A DNA stretch of 41,158 nt from Candidatus Paceibacter sp. (GCA_020724845.1 DYGE01000008.1:1-41158), one strand, 5' to 3'. Counted from the first letter of the stretch, positions 7,834-17,734 are shown. Notes: generated by a model not told the origin, from the sequence alone. Program-made: numbers and translations.

Positions 7834-9312
7834 ATGAAGTCCCAAAGAAAAATGCTGTATATCCTATTCGGAGCGCTGCTTCTCTTGGCTAATAAGCAAT
7901 CAGCTTGCGCCGAGGAATTGCCCCACTATTTTCCTGAAGGGGTAATAACAACCACAGACTCCTTTAAACAGCTTCAAGAGTACGATCGCTATTTAAAAGC
8001 GACTCGTCCGCGCTTAAACGGAAATTCTCCGAGCATTGCCGGAAGCGACAGCATCCGAGTAGTGACGGATCTTGATAGCACCAGCAGCGCCATTAACCGA
8101 GACAAGCCCACCAAGATGGTCTTGGTATTTGACCATTATGTCCGCATGAACGACGGCAAAATACGCGTTACTTATCCGGGCAAACAAGAGGTCATAACCC
8201 AAGAGCAATTCGCGGTAGTCGCGAAAGACTTTGAAGGATTGGCCAAAAGGGCAATCGCCCTCAATGTGGCCTACTACAAGGACTTCGCGGATCTGGCCGT
8301 AAAATCACGGGCAGAAAAACTTGGAATCCCGGAGAAGGACTTCCGGCAACTGCTGGATAAGCCGATACCCGGGTATAAGCACAAAATCACTTTCCGCGAG
8401 CTTCATAGCTTGCCGCGCCCGATGCGAGAATCAGACTTCGTGCCTAGAGAGCTGCATCTGGGATACACGCCTCAAAACGTGTTCGGCATGGCGTGGCTGA
8501 ACACCGGCGTAATCTACTACAGCCCGCAGGCGAGAATTCGCGATTATCTTGTCGGCAGCCCCGGAGTGCTTCAACACGAAATGGTTCACGGCAATATAAA
8601 TCTGCAGAAGTTTCCAGCTTCTGTCGGATTTGACGTAGAGCTCCAGGCAAGCTTTCCGGAGATGTTATATCCGGAAAACCAGCTTGATCTGTTTTTTCAT
8701 TCCTATTCCGGAGTCGTTCGCGAACTTAGCAGAATATATTTCGGATTCAACTGGAAACAGGTTAGAAAAGAAGTTTTTCAATACGACTTGGGCGGAAATT
8801 TAGTAATTGACGAGGAAAGATACCGCGCTTATTTTGAGAAAACTCAGCAGATAAAGGCAGAGCTTCTGAAGTTTTACAGGGAAAAGGTGGTGCCGGAATT
8901 CTATTCGGATACAGTTTACTGGTCCGGAATGAATGAGAAAAGAAAAGATCAGAATTCTATCTTACGCATCGTTATGGCGGCCTACTACGATCCGACCATT
9001 TTAGGCGGAAGGGAAAAAACCTTGAAATGGCTGGATGCCCGGCGCGAACTTATCTTGGATATGGCCAGAGTCGCTTACAGAAAAAGCGGCACGCCAACCG
9101 AAGGATCCACCGACTCAAATAAAACACGGCTTCCCGCCTTTATCCAGAACAATCATCAAGCGCTGCTCACTCCTCAAGAAATAAAGAGGATAGAAGATTA
9201 CTTCCGGAACAACCCGGCAGCTCGTGAACAAGTCCTTAACCTTAGCGTGAATGAGTTAATCGACTTATTCCTGAAACTCAAACGCGGAACGCCGCCCGGA
9301 GGTGCGAGATGA
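7834..9312 (+). CDS. Exported protein of unknown function with HExxH metallopeptidase-like motif
   Basis: N-terminal signal MKSQRKMLYILFGALLLLANKQSACA; GVLQHEMVHGN (codons 8575-8589); SD AGGAGG before the ATG. Confidence 0.7.
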   Translation: MKSQRKMLYILFGALLLLANKQSACAEELPHYFPEGVITTTDSFKQLQEYDRYLKATRPRLNGNSPSIAGSDSIRVVTDLDSTSSAINRDKPTKMVLVFDHYVRMNDGKIRVTYPGKQEVITQEQFAVVAKDFEGLAKRAIALNVAYYKDFADLAVKSRAEKLGIPEKDFRQLLDKPIPGYKHKITFRELHSLPRPMRESDFVPRELHLGYTPQNVFGMAWLNTGVIYYSPQARIRDYLVGSPGVLQHEMVHGNINLQKFPASVGFDVELQASFPEMLYPENQLDLFFHSYSGVVRELSRIYFGFNWKQVRKEVFQYDLGGNLVIDEERYRAYFEKTQQIKAELLKFYREKVVPEFYSDTVYWSGMNEKRKDQNSILRIVMAAYYDPTILGGREKTLKWLDARRELILDMARVAYRKSGTPTEGSTDSNKTRLPAFIQNNHQALLTPQEIKRIEDYFRNNPAAREQVLNLSVNELIDLFLKLKRGTPPGGAR

Positions 9313-10904
9313 AAAAAGTAGGCGCGCAGAATAGCATGAAAGCAGCATTCCTGGCCGCTTTACTAGCATTCGGAAGTTCCGGGTGCGCCCTGACTTACAG
9401 AGACGAATTTCTCAAACAAGCGCAAGCCAAAGGCTGGACGGAAGACGAACAGCTGGCGGCACTCGCTTATTCCGACCGGCTTTATTTCCTGCACAAGACA
9501 AAAGATGGTTTTGCCGTAAATTATAGCCGCTTGAGCAAAGAACAGGTCTTAAAGAAATTGGATGAAGCGCTGGTGGAACTTGACGCAATTCTAGATTACA
9601 AAAATGAGCAAAACGCCAGGTTTGTTGAGTATTTCGGATTAAGAGAATTTTTGGAACACGAAGAGGAGGTGGTGAAAGCCATTCGCGACCGAGTAAGGGT
9701 CGCTGAACTTCATGATCAATTTGAGAAATTAATCGGGGCTTCGCCTTTCAGCTATCGCGACTATTACAGCTACGGCCAGAGTATCGGCGGCCAAGAAGAA
9801 AGAAGGAAAGGGTATAATATCCAGCAAATATTCTTGAGCACTGATATCTCTAAATCTTTTTCTTTTACCGAAAGCCGGATTGAAGAAGCGAAGAGGCGAG
9901 GCGCGCTGAAAATAATTGAGCAAGCCAGATCGTCTTTGAAGCGGAGATTTGACCGCAAGGAACCAAATCCCGCCTATCTGGATGATCCAAACAACTTTAT
10001 TTGGAAATCAAAATCCACCGAAGTGGAGTTCGTCAGTTACAAGATTCTGTATTCAGAAGACCCCAAAGACAACAACAGCAATTACATAGAAGGATACCGA
10101 ATTGTTGACGGCCGGAGAGAATCAAAGCCAGCCATACGGATATTCTACATTTACGAAGGGCGCCGAGGAGTTTTCTTGTTGGACGCGGATAAAGAAGGAG
10201 AAACTGGTTTCGGCCTGCCCGATGAAGTGGGTCCGGTGCGGGAAGCGCTGCAGGTAACCGACTTGCTTAGGGATGATAATCTTATGAATGTCTTGTTTCT
10301 GGAGAAAAAGGAGCGGCGAAGAGTCGCGCCAAAGAGAAAACCGATATTCGTAGAGATCGCCAGGGTTGGAGAAAAGACAATAGACTTTTGGGAGGACGCG
10401 CCTGATCAGCGGGGGTGGTACGTGCCATTCCTATACAAGAATAATGCCGAAAACAATTACAACGTAAAACTTGTCTTCGCGAGCCAAGAAAACTCCGGAG
10501 AAAACCCGGCGTATAGATTCGGCGAACCGCCGAAGCAAATAAAGTACCTTAAGAAAGAGTGGACGGACGGAACCAGGTACAAGCCGTCAATGGGCAATGT
10601 CGTAGAATATTACGAGATGAAGCCGGATTACGCGAAAAGAAACGTTTCGCGAGCTGATGTACTGCATCAACTGGATACAAAAAATCTCTCCATAGTTTTC
10701 ACAGACGGAACCACTGAAACCGGGCTGGTACTGCCTGGAAAGAATAAGTTTATTGAAGATGAGCCGATAATGATTGACTACACGGAGGGCCAGAAACGCT
10801 GGAGAATCAAGAAAGAAAAAGGCAGCCCCAACTACAATAAGCGCAAGGAAATATCTCCCGCTAAGGAAGATACCGGAATATACAGAGAGATGGAGATGGA
10901 ATAA
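9309..10904 (+). CDS. Putative lipoprotein of unknown function
   Basis: Signal peptide and lipobox MKAAFLAALLAFGSSGC; ATGA overlap with the preceding gene suggests translational coupling. Confidence 0.7.
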   Translation: MKKVGAQNSMKAAFLAALLAFGSSGCALTYRDEFLKQAQAKGWTEDEQLAALAYSDRLYFLHKTKDGFAVNYSRLSKEQVLKKLDEALVELDAILDYKNEQNARFVEYFGLREFLEHEEEVVKAIRDRVRVAELHDQFEKLIGASPFSYRDYYSYGQSIGGQEERRKGYNIQQIFLSTDISKSFSFTESRIEEAKRRGALKIIEQARSSLKRRFDRKEPNPAYLDDPNNFIWKSKSTEVEFVSYKILYSEDPKDNNSNYIEGYRIVDGRRESKPAIRIFYIYEGRRGVFLLDADKEGETGFGLPDEVGPVREALQVTDLLRDDNLMNVLFLEKKERRRVAPKRKPIFVEIARVGEKTIDFWEDAPDQRGWYVPFLYKNNAENNYNVKLVFASQENSGENPAYRFGEPPKQIKYLKKEWTDGTRYKPSMGNVVEYYEMKPDYAKRNVSRADVLHQLDTKNLSIVFTDGTTETGLVLPGKNKFIEDEPIMIDYTEGQKRWRIKKEKGSPNYNKRKEISPAKEDTGIYREMEME

Positions 10905-10910
10905 TTATTT

Positions 10911-10945
10911 ATCCGCCAAGTCAGACCTGGCGGATTTTTATTCTT
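10911..10945 (+). terminator. Rho-independent terminator
   Basis: ATCCGCCA-loop-TGGCGGAT followed by TTTTATTCTTT. Confidence 0.85.
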
Positions 10946-10980
10946 TATGCGGCTAATTTAATCGTTTATAATTGGAACAT

Positions 10981-11505
10981 ATGGCCGGTCACAGCAAATG
11001 GAAACAGATAAAACACAAGAAAGGAGCCGCGGACAAGAAGCGCGGCCAGCTTTTTTCTAAATTATTAAAAGCGATATCGGTTGCGGCCAAGGACGACCCT
11101 AATCCGCAATTCAATCCTCGTCTAAGATCCGCAATAGAGAAAGCTAAGGAAAACAATGTTCCGCAGGATAATATATCCAAAGCAGTTACCAAAGCTTCCG
11201 AAATAAAAGATATGGAGGATTTGATAGTTGAGGCGTATGGGCCGGAAGGAATAGCGTTAATTGTTGAAATCATTACCGACAACCGAAACAGATCCATTTC
11301 GGAAATACGGACAATTTTAGGAAATAACGGCGGCAAAATGGCTAACCCCGGAAGCGTCCTTTGGTCGTTCGAAAAGAAAAATTCCGGCTGGGAAGCGAAG
11401 TTTCCGCAACCAGTCTCCAAAAGCGCTCAAGATGCTATCCAAAACTTGCTCGCTTCCCTGGAGGAGCACGACGACGTCCAAAAGGTAATTACTAACGCTT
11501 TATGA
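10981..11505 (+). CDS. yebC: YebC/TACO1-family protein lacking the inserted third domain
   Basis: MAGHSKWKQIKHKKGAADKKRGQLFSKLLK, AYGPEGIALIVEIITDNRNRSISEIR; C-terminus LLASLEEHDDVQKVITNAL matches the end of full-length YebC. ATG 10981 preferred over 10972. Confidence 0.93.
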   Translation: MAGHSKWKQIKHKKGAADKKRGQLFSKLLKAISVAAKDDPNPQFNPRLRSAIEKAKENNVPQDNISKAVTKASEIKDMEDLIVEAYGPEGIALIVEIITDNRNRSISEIRTILGNNGGKMANPGSVLWSFEKKNSGWEAKFPQPVSKSAQDAIQNLLASLEEHDDVQKVITNAL

Positions 11506-11975
11506 TAATTCTAGGCATAGACCCGGGAAGCACCAGGATAGGTTATGGGATCATAGCCGGTCCCCAGAAATTGGAACTTCTGGACTATGGGGTGATAGAG
11601 TTAAAACGCAAGGAAGCTCCGCGGCTTATTCTGGATATTGGCAATCAAATATCCCGGCTGATAAAGAAATATAATCCGGATTTAATAGGAATAGAAAAGC
11701 TTTATTTCGCCAAAAACGTAAAAACGGGGATTGAGGTCGCCCAGGCGCGCGGGGCGATTCTGCTGGAGATCGCAAAAAGCGGGATTCCGATTAAGGAATT
11801 CGGGCCTTCAGAAGTAAAGCTAGCCGTGACCAACTATGGCATGGCGGATAAAAAATCAGTGGCTAAAATGGTTTCTAAGATACTGCGAGTGCAGGAACTG
11901 CCAGGGCTAGATGACGCCATTGACGGCCTGGCTATCGCCATTACCGCCGCCAATCAGGCAAGGCTGGTTTCCTGA
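11502..11975 (+). CDS. ruvC: Crossover junction endodeoxyribonuclease RuvC
   Basis: MIILGIDPGSTRIGYGII, IGIEKLYFAKNVKTGIEVAQARGAI, LDDAIDGLAIAI. Confidence 0.95.
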   Translation: MIILGIDPGSTRIGYGIIAGPQKLELLDYGVIELKRKEAPRLILDIGNQISRLIKKYNPDLIGIEKLYFAKNVKTGIEVAQARGAILLEIAKSGIPIKEFGPSEVKLAVTNYGMADKKSVAKMVSKILRVQELPGLDDAIDGLAIAITAANQARLVS

Positions 11976-11977
11976 TA

Positions 11978-12005
11978 TTGACACGGAATAAATCTTATAT
12001 ATACT
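11978..12005 (+). promoter_or_regulatory. Sigma70-type promoter upstream of a small acidic ORF
   Basis: TTGACA (11978-11983), 16-bp spacer, TATACT (12000-12005). Confidence 0.5.
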
Positions 12006-12038
12006 TATTTTTTATAATAATTAAAATCGCATTTAATT

Positions 12039-12170
12039 ATGGCCAGAGCGATAAACAATGACGACTGGGACGAGGATTTGGGAGAAGATTTATTGGATCC
12101 CGACAGAAGACTAGGAGAAGATGAAGATATCGGGGAGAGGATCCCTGATGAAGAAATAGAAATCATTTAA
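12039..12170 (+). CDS. Small highly acidic protein (43 aa), unknown
   Basis: Manual translation MARAINNDDWDEDLGEDLLDPDRRLGEDEDIGERIPDEEIEII*; own promoter and terminator; below the ORF-track length cutoff. Confidence 0.5.
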   Translation: MARAINNDDWDEDLGEDLLDPDRRLGEDEDIGERIPDEEIEII

Positions 12171-12182
12171 TATACTTTGATA

Positions 12183-12216
12183 AAAACAAGGCGGCTGTTT
12201 AGCCGCCTTGTTTTTT
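12183..12216 (+). terminator. Rho-independent terminator
   Basis: AAAACAAGGCGGCT-GTTT-AGCCGCCTTGTTTTTT. Confidence 0.85.
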
Positions 12217-12234
12217 AATGCGTAATGTTATACG

Positions 12235-14766
12235 ATGTTATACTTGAAGAGTAAGAACTTAAATCGTATGGCTAAGAAGAAGCTAAAAAAATGGGGCTTA
12301 TTGGCCCTCTTATGCCTGCTTTTCGCTATAACTGCCGGACTGGCTACTTTCGCGTTCATTTTAAGAGATCTGCCGGACCCGGAACAATTTGAAACTAGGC
12401 AGATAATTCAATCAACAAAAATATATGACCGCACCGGCGAAGTGCTTCTTTATGAAGTCTACGGAGAAGAAAAGCGGACGACTATTCCTTATGAAAAAAT
12501 ACCCGACCATTTAAAATGGGCTACGATCTCTATTGAGGATAAGGATTTTTACACTCATAGCGGCTTTGATGTCTTTTCTATCATCCAAGGAGCAATCATT
12601 GAACCGCTAACCGGAAAACGCGAACGGGCCAGGGGAGGATCTACTATAACCCAACAATTGGCCAAAAACGCTTTTCTAAGCCCTGAAAGAACGATAATCA
12701 GAAAGATAAAAGAGCTGGTGGTCGCCTACGAACTAGAAAAAAAATACTCAAAAGATGAAATATTAAACCTATACCTCAATCAAGTGCCTTATGGCGGCAA
12801 TGCTTATGGCGTAGAGGCTGCCTCAAAAACGTTTTTTAATAAGTCAGCAGAGGAACTCAATTTGGCTGAATCAGCGCTTCTGGCAAGCCTGCCTCAAGCT
12901 ACCAGCTATTATTCCCCCTGGGGAAAACATGTGGATGACTTAATGAGGAGAAAGAATAATGTCTTAGAAAGCATGTTTGAATTGGGCTATATAGACGAAG
13001 AAGAGAAGGAAAGAGCGAAGAATTTTGAATATACCTTTGCCGAGCAGGCAACCAACATCAAGGCGCCTCATTTTACCTTGGAGGTCCAAGAGTATCTGGC
13101 CAGCAAGTATGGCGAGGATTTTGTCAGGACCGCAGGGCTAAACGTTACCACAACCCTAGATTGGGAGCTTCAGCAAGCGGCAGAAAAAGTTGTATTTGAG
13201 GGCGCGGAAAGGAACAAAGAATTGTACCGAGGATTTAATTCCGCTCTAGTAGCCCAAGACGCCACTACCGGCCAAATTTTGGCGATGGTAGGCTCTAAAA
13301 ACTATTTCGCGGATCCGGAGCCGGAAAACTGCGACCCGGGCCTTAACTGCCGATTTGAAGGCAATTTTAACGTTGCCACCCAAGGACTAAGGCAGCCTGG
13401 TTCCGCCATGAAGCCATTTGCCTACCTTACCGCATTTGAAAGAGGATATTCTCCGGATACCATCGTCTTTGACCTGCCTACGGAATTTGCCGCTAATAAC
13501 CCAAAATGTCCAGTTTTAGTTAATTTTTCAAATAATGAAAAAGAGTGTTTTCATCCGCAAAATTTTGATGAAACATTCAGGGGCCCCGTTACTTTAAGGA
13601 CAGCTTTAGCCCAATCAATAAACGTCCCGGCAGTAAAAGTTCTTTACCTAGCGGGAATAGACAATGTACTTAAAAATGCCCAGAATTTCGGGATGACTAA
13701 TTTAACAGAGCGAAGCCGTTATGGTCTTTCCCTAGTTCTCGGAGGAGGAGAAGTAACTTTAGCCAATTTAGTTAATGCCTACTCTGTGCTTGCTCAAGAA
13801 GGGGTAAAACATGATCAAACGCTTATTTTAAGAATCTCTGATTCTAAGGGAAATGTCTTAGAGGAGTATAAAGATATTTCTCAAAGAGTTATTGACCCCC
13901 AATACCCGAGAATAATAAATAACATCCTGACCGATATCGGAGAGCGAGCCGGTTTATTTAGCTCCAGCCTTCCCTTGACTATTTTCCCGGGCCATCAAGT
14001 CGCCTTGAAAACCGGAACAACCAACGACTACCGCGACGCCTGGACTGTTGGCTACACCCCAGAGTTGGTAGTTGGTGTTTGGTCGGGAAATAATAATAAC
14101 GCGCCTATGGAACAGCGGGGCTCCAGTCTTTTAGCCGCTATACCGATCTGGAGCGCCTTTATGGAAGAAGCGCTGAAAGACAGATCGCTAATTTCTTTTA
14201 ATAATCCAGAACCTATTCTAACTACAAAGCCGATTCTACGGGGAGAATATATAACTAATTATAAAATAGGGTCGCAATCATATCCCCAGATACACAACAT
14301 TTTATATTATGTGGAGAAAAACGATCCTCAAGGGAATATGCCGCCTAATCCGGAAAATGATTCACAATTTGAAAATTGGGAAGCCCCAGTCCTGCGCTGG
14401 GCTGAAACAACAATTCCTAATTTTTCCGGAATCTATAACCAATTAATACCATTCGGGGCCAATTTAGATTCAGAAGTTGCCGATTTGAATTCTTCCATTA
14501 ACATTACTTATCCGGAAAACGGAAGTTTTATAAAAGGAACTATTCCGGTTCAAGCTCAAATTTCCGCTAAATTCAATATAAGAAATATCCAGCTTTTCTT
14601 TAATGATTTGTTAATGGATAACAGAATAATCACCCAAGAAAATAAAGAAATTTTATATCAATTTAACCTAGTCTCAAAAAATACTCAACTGCAAAATTCC
14701 CTGAAGCTAAAAGTGATAGATGAATTCGGTAACGAAATTATAAAAGAGATAATTCTTTTTAGGTAA
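12235..14766 (+). CDS. Class A penicillin-binding protein 1A (transglycosylase/transpeptidase)
   Basis: ATISIEDKDFYTHSGFD, RGGSTITQQLAKN, LYLNQVPYGGNAYGVEAA, GSAMKPFAYLTA, KTGTTNDYRDAWTVGYTP. Start could be 12235, 12253-like or 12271. Confidence 0.95.
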   Translation: MLYLKSKNLNRMAKKKLKKWGLLALLCLLFAITAGLATFAFILRDLPDPEQFETRQIIQSTKIYDRTGEVLLYEVYGEEKRTTIPYEKIPDHLKWATISIEDKDFYTHSGFDVFSIIQGAIIEPLTGKRERARGGSTITQQLAKNAFLSPERTIIRKIKELVVAYELEKKYSKDEILNLYLNQVPYGGNAYGVEAASKTFFNKSAEELNLAESALLASLPQATSYYSPWGKHVDDLMRRKNNVLESMFELGYIDEEEKERAKNFEYTFAEQATNIKAPHFTLEVQEYLASKYGEDFVRTAGLNVTTTLDWELQQAAEKVVFEGAERNKELYRGFNSALVAQDATTGQILAMVGSKNYFADPEPENCDPGLNCRFEGNFNVATQGLRQPGSAMKPFAYLTAFERGYSPDTIVFDLPTEFAANNPKCPVLVNFSNNEKECFHPQNFDETFRGPVTLRTALAQSINVPAVKVLYLAGIDNVLKNAQNFGMTNLTERSRYGLSLVLGGGEVTLANLVNAYSVLAQEGVKHDQTLILRISDSKGNVLEEYKDISQRVIDPQYPRIINNILTDIGERAGLFSSSLPLTIFPGHQVALKTGTTNDYRDAWTVGYTPELVVGVWSGNNNNAPMEQRGSSLLAAIPIWSAFMEEALKDRSLISFNNPEPILTTKPILRGEYITNYKIGSQSYPQIHNILYYVEKNDPQGNMPPNPENDSQFENWEAPVLRWAETTIPNFSGIYNQLIPFGANLDSEVADLNSSINITYPENGSFIKGTIPVQAQISAKFNIRNIQLFFNDLLMDNRIITQENKEILYQFNLVSKNTQLQNSLKLKVIDEFGNEIIKEIILFR

Positions 14767-14768
14767 GT

Positions 14769-15878
14769 CTAGGAAGACTTAATCGGCATTATTATATAGA
14801 AATAAGGTGTTCTTTCCGGGTTTTTCATTACTGTGGGCCTAGTATCGCTATTCACGCCTAAAAGAATCTCTTGAGAAGAAAAATTTCTTAGTCCGTCAAG
14901 TAAGTATTTCCAATTAAAGGAAACTTCAAAAGCTTCTCCTTTTGATTTTATCGGGATTAAATACCTGTTTTCTCCCAGGTATTGATTTACTGAATAAACT
15001 TCCAAAGACTTATTTCCTTCCTTTAATCTTAATTTAATGTCATTAATCTTTCCGCTAAAAGAACTGACTAATTTCACGGCATTCACCAGATGCTCTCTTT
15101 CAATCGTCATTTCGGTTTCAAAATCCTTTGGAATTATTTGTTCATAATCAGGATACGACCCGTCAATCAATCTCGAAATAATTTCCAAACTGTCATTTTT
15201 AAAAAGTATTTGGTTCGGATCAATGAATAATGTTAGCGGCCCTTCGGAAATAGTCCTTAAAATCTCTTGAGATGTCTTTAAGGGAATAATTATTTTAAAA
15301 CCTCTTGGGAAAGTGGATTCGAAATTATTTTCCGTAATAGTATTTTCAGCTAAACGAAAACTGTCGGTTGCCACTAATTTCAAATTTGTAACTTGAAAGT
15401 CCAGCAAAACACCGCTGATCTCCGGCCTAATTTCCGATAATTGAGCGGCATTAATCACTTTCAGTAAAGCGTCTTTAAACAGCAAGCTGTTAATTTTAAG
15501 AAAATTCTTGTTATTTTCTATTCTTGGGATAATCGGGAATTCTTCCTCTGGCAGTCCTTGAATCACTGCCTGATAATTATCGGTTTTTAGGGTTAGAGTA
15601 TTATTTTCTACCTCTAAGTTGATTCTTTCATCGTTAATATTATTGGTAATTGATAAAAGAGTTCCTAAAGGCACGGTAATACTGCCATTTTCAACGATCT
15701 TGCCTGATACTAGTTTAGTAATCGCTAATTCCAAATTAGTAGATGATAATTGAATTTTATTATTATACGTTTTAATCAAAACGTTTTTTAGTATAGGCAA
15801 ATTGGAATTTTCAGCAGTTGCTCTTTCAACCGCGCTAAGACCGTCTTTTAAGTTTTTCTTCAAAATTACTAGTTTCAT
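14769..15878 (-). CDS. dnaN: DNA polymerase III beta subunit (sliding clamp)
   Basis: MKLVILKKNLKDGLSAVERATAENSNLPILKNVLIK, ATDSFRLAE, C-terminal YFYIIMPIK; adjacent to dnaA. Confidence 0.94.
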   Translation of the reverse strand: MKLVILKKNLKDGLSAVERATAENSNLPILKNVLIKTYNNKIQLSSTNLELAITKLVSGKIVENGSITVPLGTLLSITNNINDERINLEVENNTLTLKTDNYQAVIQGLPEEEFPIIPRIENNKNFLKINSLLFKDALLKVINAAQLSEIRPEISGVLLDFQVTNLKLVATDSFRLAENTITENNFESTFPRGFKIIIPLKTSQEILRTISEGPLTLFIDPNQILFKNDSLEIISRLIDGSYPDYEQIIPKDFETEMTIEREHLVNAVKLVSSFSGKINDIKLRLKEGNKSLEVYSVNQYLGENRYLIPIKSKGEAFEVSFNWKYLLDGLRNFSSQEILLGVNSDTRPTVMKNPERTPYFYIIMPIKSS

Positions 15879-16110
15879 TTTCAGATTCACTACTAAATAT
15901 ATTTTTTATATTTATATAGTTAGTAGTTAGTATTAGTGGTTGTTAATATTGTGGAAAACTAAGATTTAAGACTATTTAAGCTGTTGATAGAATTAATATT
16001 CTCCGCATTTATTGGGTGAAAGCTGGGGATAAATTTTCATATGTATAAGCTTATTGATATGTTTTATACATATTTGTCAACAACTTATTAGAGGCAAAAA
16101 CTTATCTCGG

Positions 16111-17466
16111 CTATTCTTTATATATCAAATCTTTGATCGCTATAACTTTCTGGTTTAAATCTTGATTCTTATTAATTTCTTCAGAAAGTTTAGTGTAAGC
16201 GTAAATAGCGGTGGTATGGTCGCGCTTTCCAAGCCTTTGGCCGATATCCGGGTAGGATAATCCAAGGATATCTCTTAATAGATACATTGCCACTTGCCTT
16301 GGCTCTACTATGCTCTTTTGCCGGCATCGGCCCGTTAATTCGTTTGAGGGTATGCCGTAATAGTCGGCCACTGATTTGATTACTTGATTAGAGCTTATAT
16401 TCTTTGTCGGTTGTTGTATGGTTTCATCAACAATTTCTTCCACCGCCCTTAAAGAAAGCCCATTTTTGGTTTCCTGATAGAAAAGTATCCTATTTAGGAC
16501 CCCCTCCAATTCACGCAGGTTTTTCTGTATTTTATTAGCGGTGAACTCTACTATATTGTCCGGCAAAGAAATGCCCCGTTCCTGTATTTTAGTCTTGAGA
16601 ATCGCCAGACGAAGCTCATAGTCCGGATAGCCGATGTCAGCTATCATTCCCCCTTCAAAACGGGAGCGCAGGCGCTCTTCCAGTGTAGGCACGAATTTAG
16701 GCGGCCGGTCGGAAGAAATTATAATCTGCTTATTATTTTCATAGAGGGAATTAAAGGTGTGGAAAAATTCTTCTTCGGTAGATGTCTTGCCGCCGATGAA
16801 CTGAATATCGTCAATAATTAAAACATCAACGTTGCGATACTTCTCTTTCATATCCTCCATTCTTTTATTTCTGATTCCGTAGATAACGTCGTTCGTGAAT
16901 TTTTCAGAAGAAACGTACTTAACTTTTACGTTGTTGTCGTACTTCTTTTTTATTTCATTCCCAATTGCTTGTATTAAATGGGTTTTACCGAGGCCTACGC
17001 CGCCATAAATAAATAATGGATTGTATTTTCTGCCGATTTCATCAATCGCGGCAGTAGCCGCCGCGTAAGCAAGTTCGTTAGTTTTTCCAACGACAAAGGA
17101 GTTTAAATTATACCTTGGATTTAAATTAGTTTCAGGATCAATCCTTAGTTCTTCAAAAGCCAATTGAGCCTTGGAATCTGCCGGCGCCCTTCTCTTTCTG
17201 GAAGGATTGAGTTGGATTGGTTTGTTTTTTACGGTAAATTGGATTTTTTTCGTAGTTTCATCAAGATTTCTAAGAGTGCTAAGAATAATTTTTTGGTATT
17301 TATTTTCTACCCACTCTTTCGCGAAGTTATTGGGCAAGCTAATAAGCGCGATCCCATCCTGTTTGTCGACCAGCTGACTGTTTTTTAGCCAAGTTACATA
17401 ATTTGGCCTGGAAATTTGAACCTCTATTTCTCCTAAGGCAGTTTGCCAAAGCTGATCGAAATCCAT
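16111..17466 (-). CDS. dnaA: Chromosomal replication initiator DnaA
   Basis: MDFDQLWQTALGEIEVQISRPNYVTWLKN, NPLFIYGGVGLGKTHLIQAIGNEI, LIIDDIQFIGGKTSTEEEFFHTFN, GKRDHTTAIYAYTKL. ORF track extends to 17532; ATG at 17466 fits the family N-terminus better. Confidence 0.96.
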   Translation of the reverse strand: MDFDQLWQTALGEIEVQISRPNYVTWLKNSQLVDKQDGIALISLPNNFAKEWVENKYQKIILSTLRNLDETTKKIQFTVKNKPIQLNPSRKRRAPADSKAQLAFEELRIDPETNLNPRYNLNSFVVGKTNELAYAAATAAIDEIGRKYNPLFIYGGVGLGKTHLIQAIGNEIKKKYDNNVKVKYVSSEKFTNDVIYGIRNKRMEDMKEKYRNVDVLIIDDIQFIGGKTSTEEEFFHTFNSLYENNKQIIISSDRPPKFVPTLEERLRSRFEGGMIADIGYPDYELRLAILKTKIQERGISLPDNIVEFTANKIQKNLRELEGVLNRILFYQETKNGLSLRAVEEIVDETIQQPTKNISSNQVIKSVADYYGIPSNELTGRCRQKSIVEPRQVAMYLLRDILGLSYPDIGQRLGKRDHTTAIYAYTKLSEEINKNQDLNQKVIAIKDLIYKE

Positions 17467-17704
17467 AAAAGTAATTGGTGATAAAATTTGCGACGTTATT
17501 TTTAATTCTACTTTCGCGCCATCAATAGTCAAACGGCCGCAAATGAATAATCTGTGAATTTCCTGTGGAAAACAATTTTTAAGGATTGAAGTTTCATATT
17601 TTTTAAATTATGCCTTTAAAGCTCCTTGTTTGTCTATAGTAATTTGCGTTTTTTAGGTAAATATTGGGTAGTGCCGATTATTTTTCGACAAAGGCCGGGG
17701 CCAG

Positions 17705-17734
17705 TTGCATAATTCAGGGGGAATCTTGTATAAT
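17705..17734 (+). promoter_or_regulatory. Sigma70-type promoter of rpmH
   Basis: TTGCAT-18 bp-TATAAT upstream of rpmH. Confidence 0.6.
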
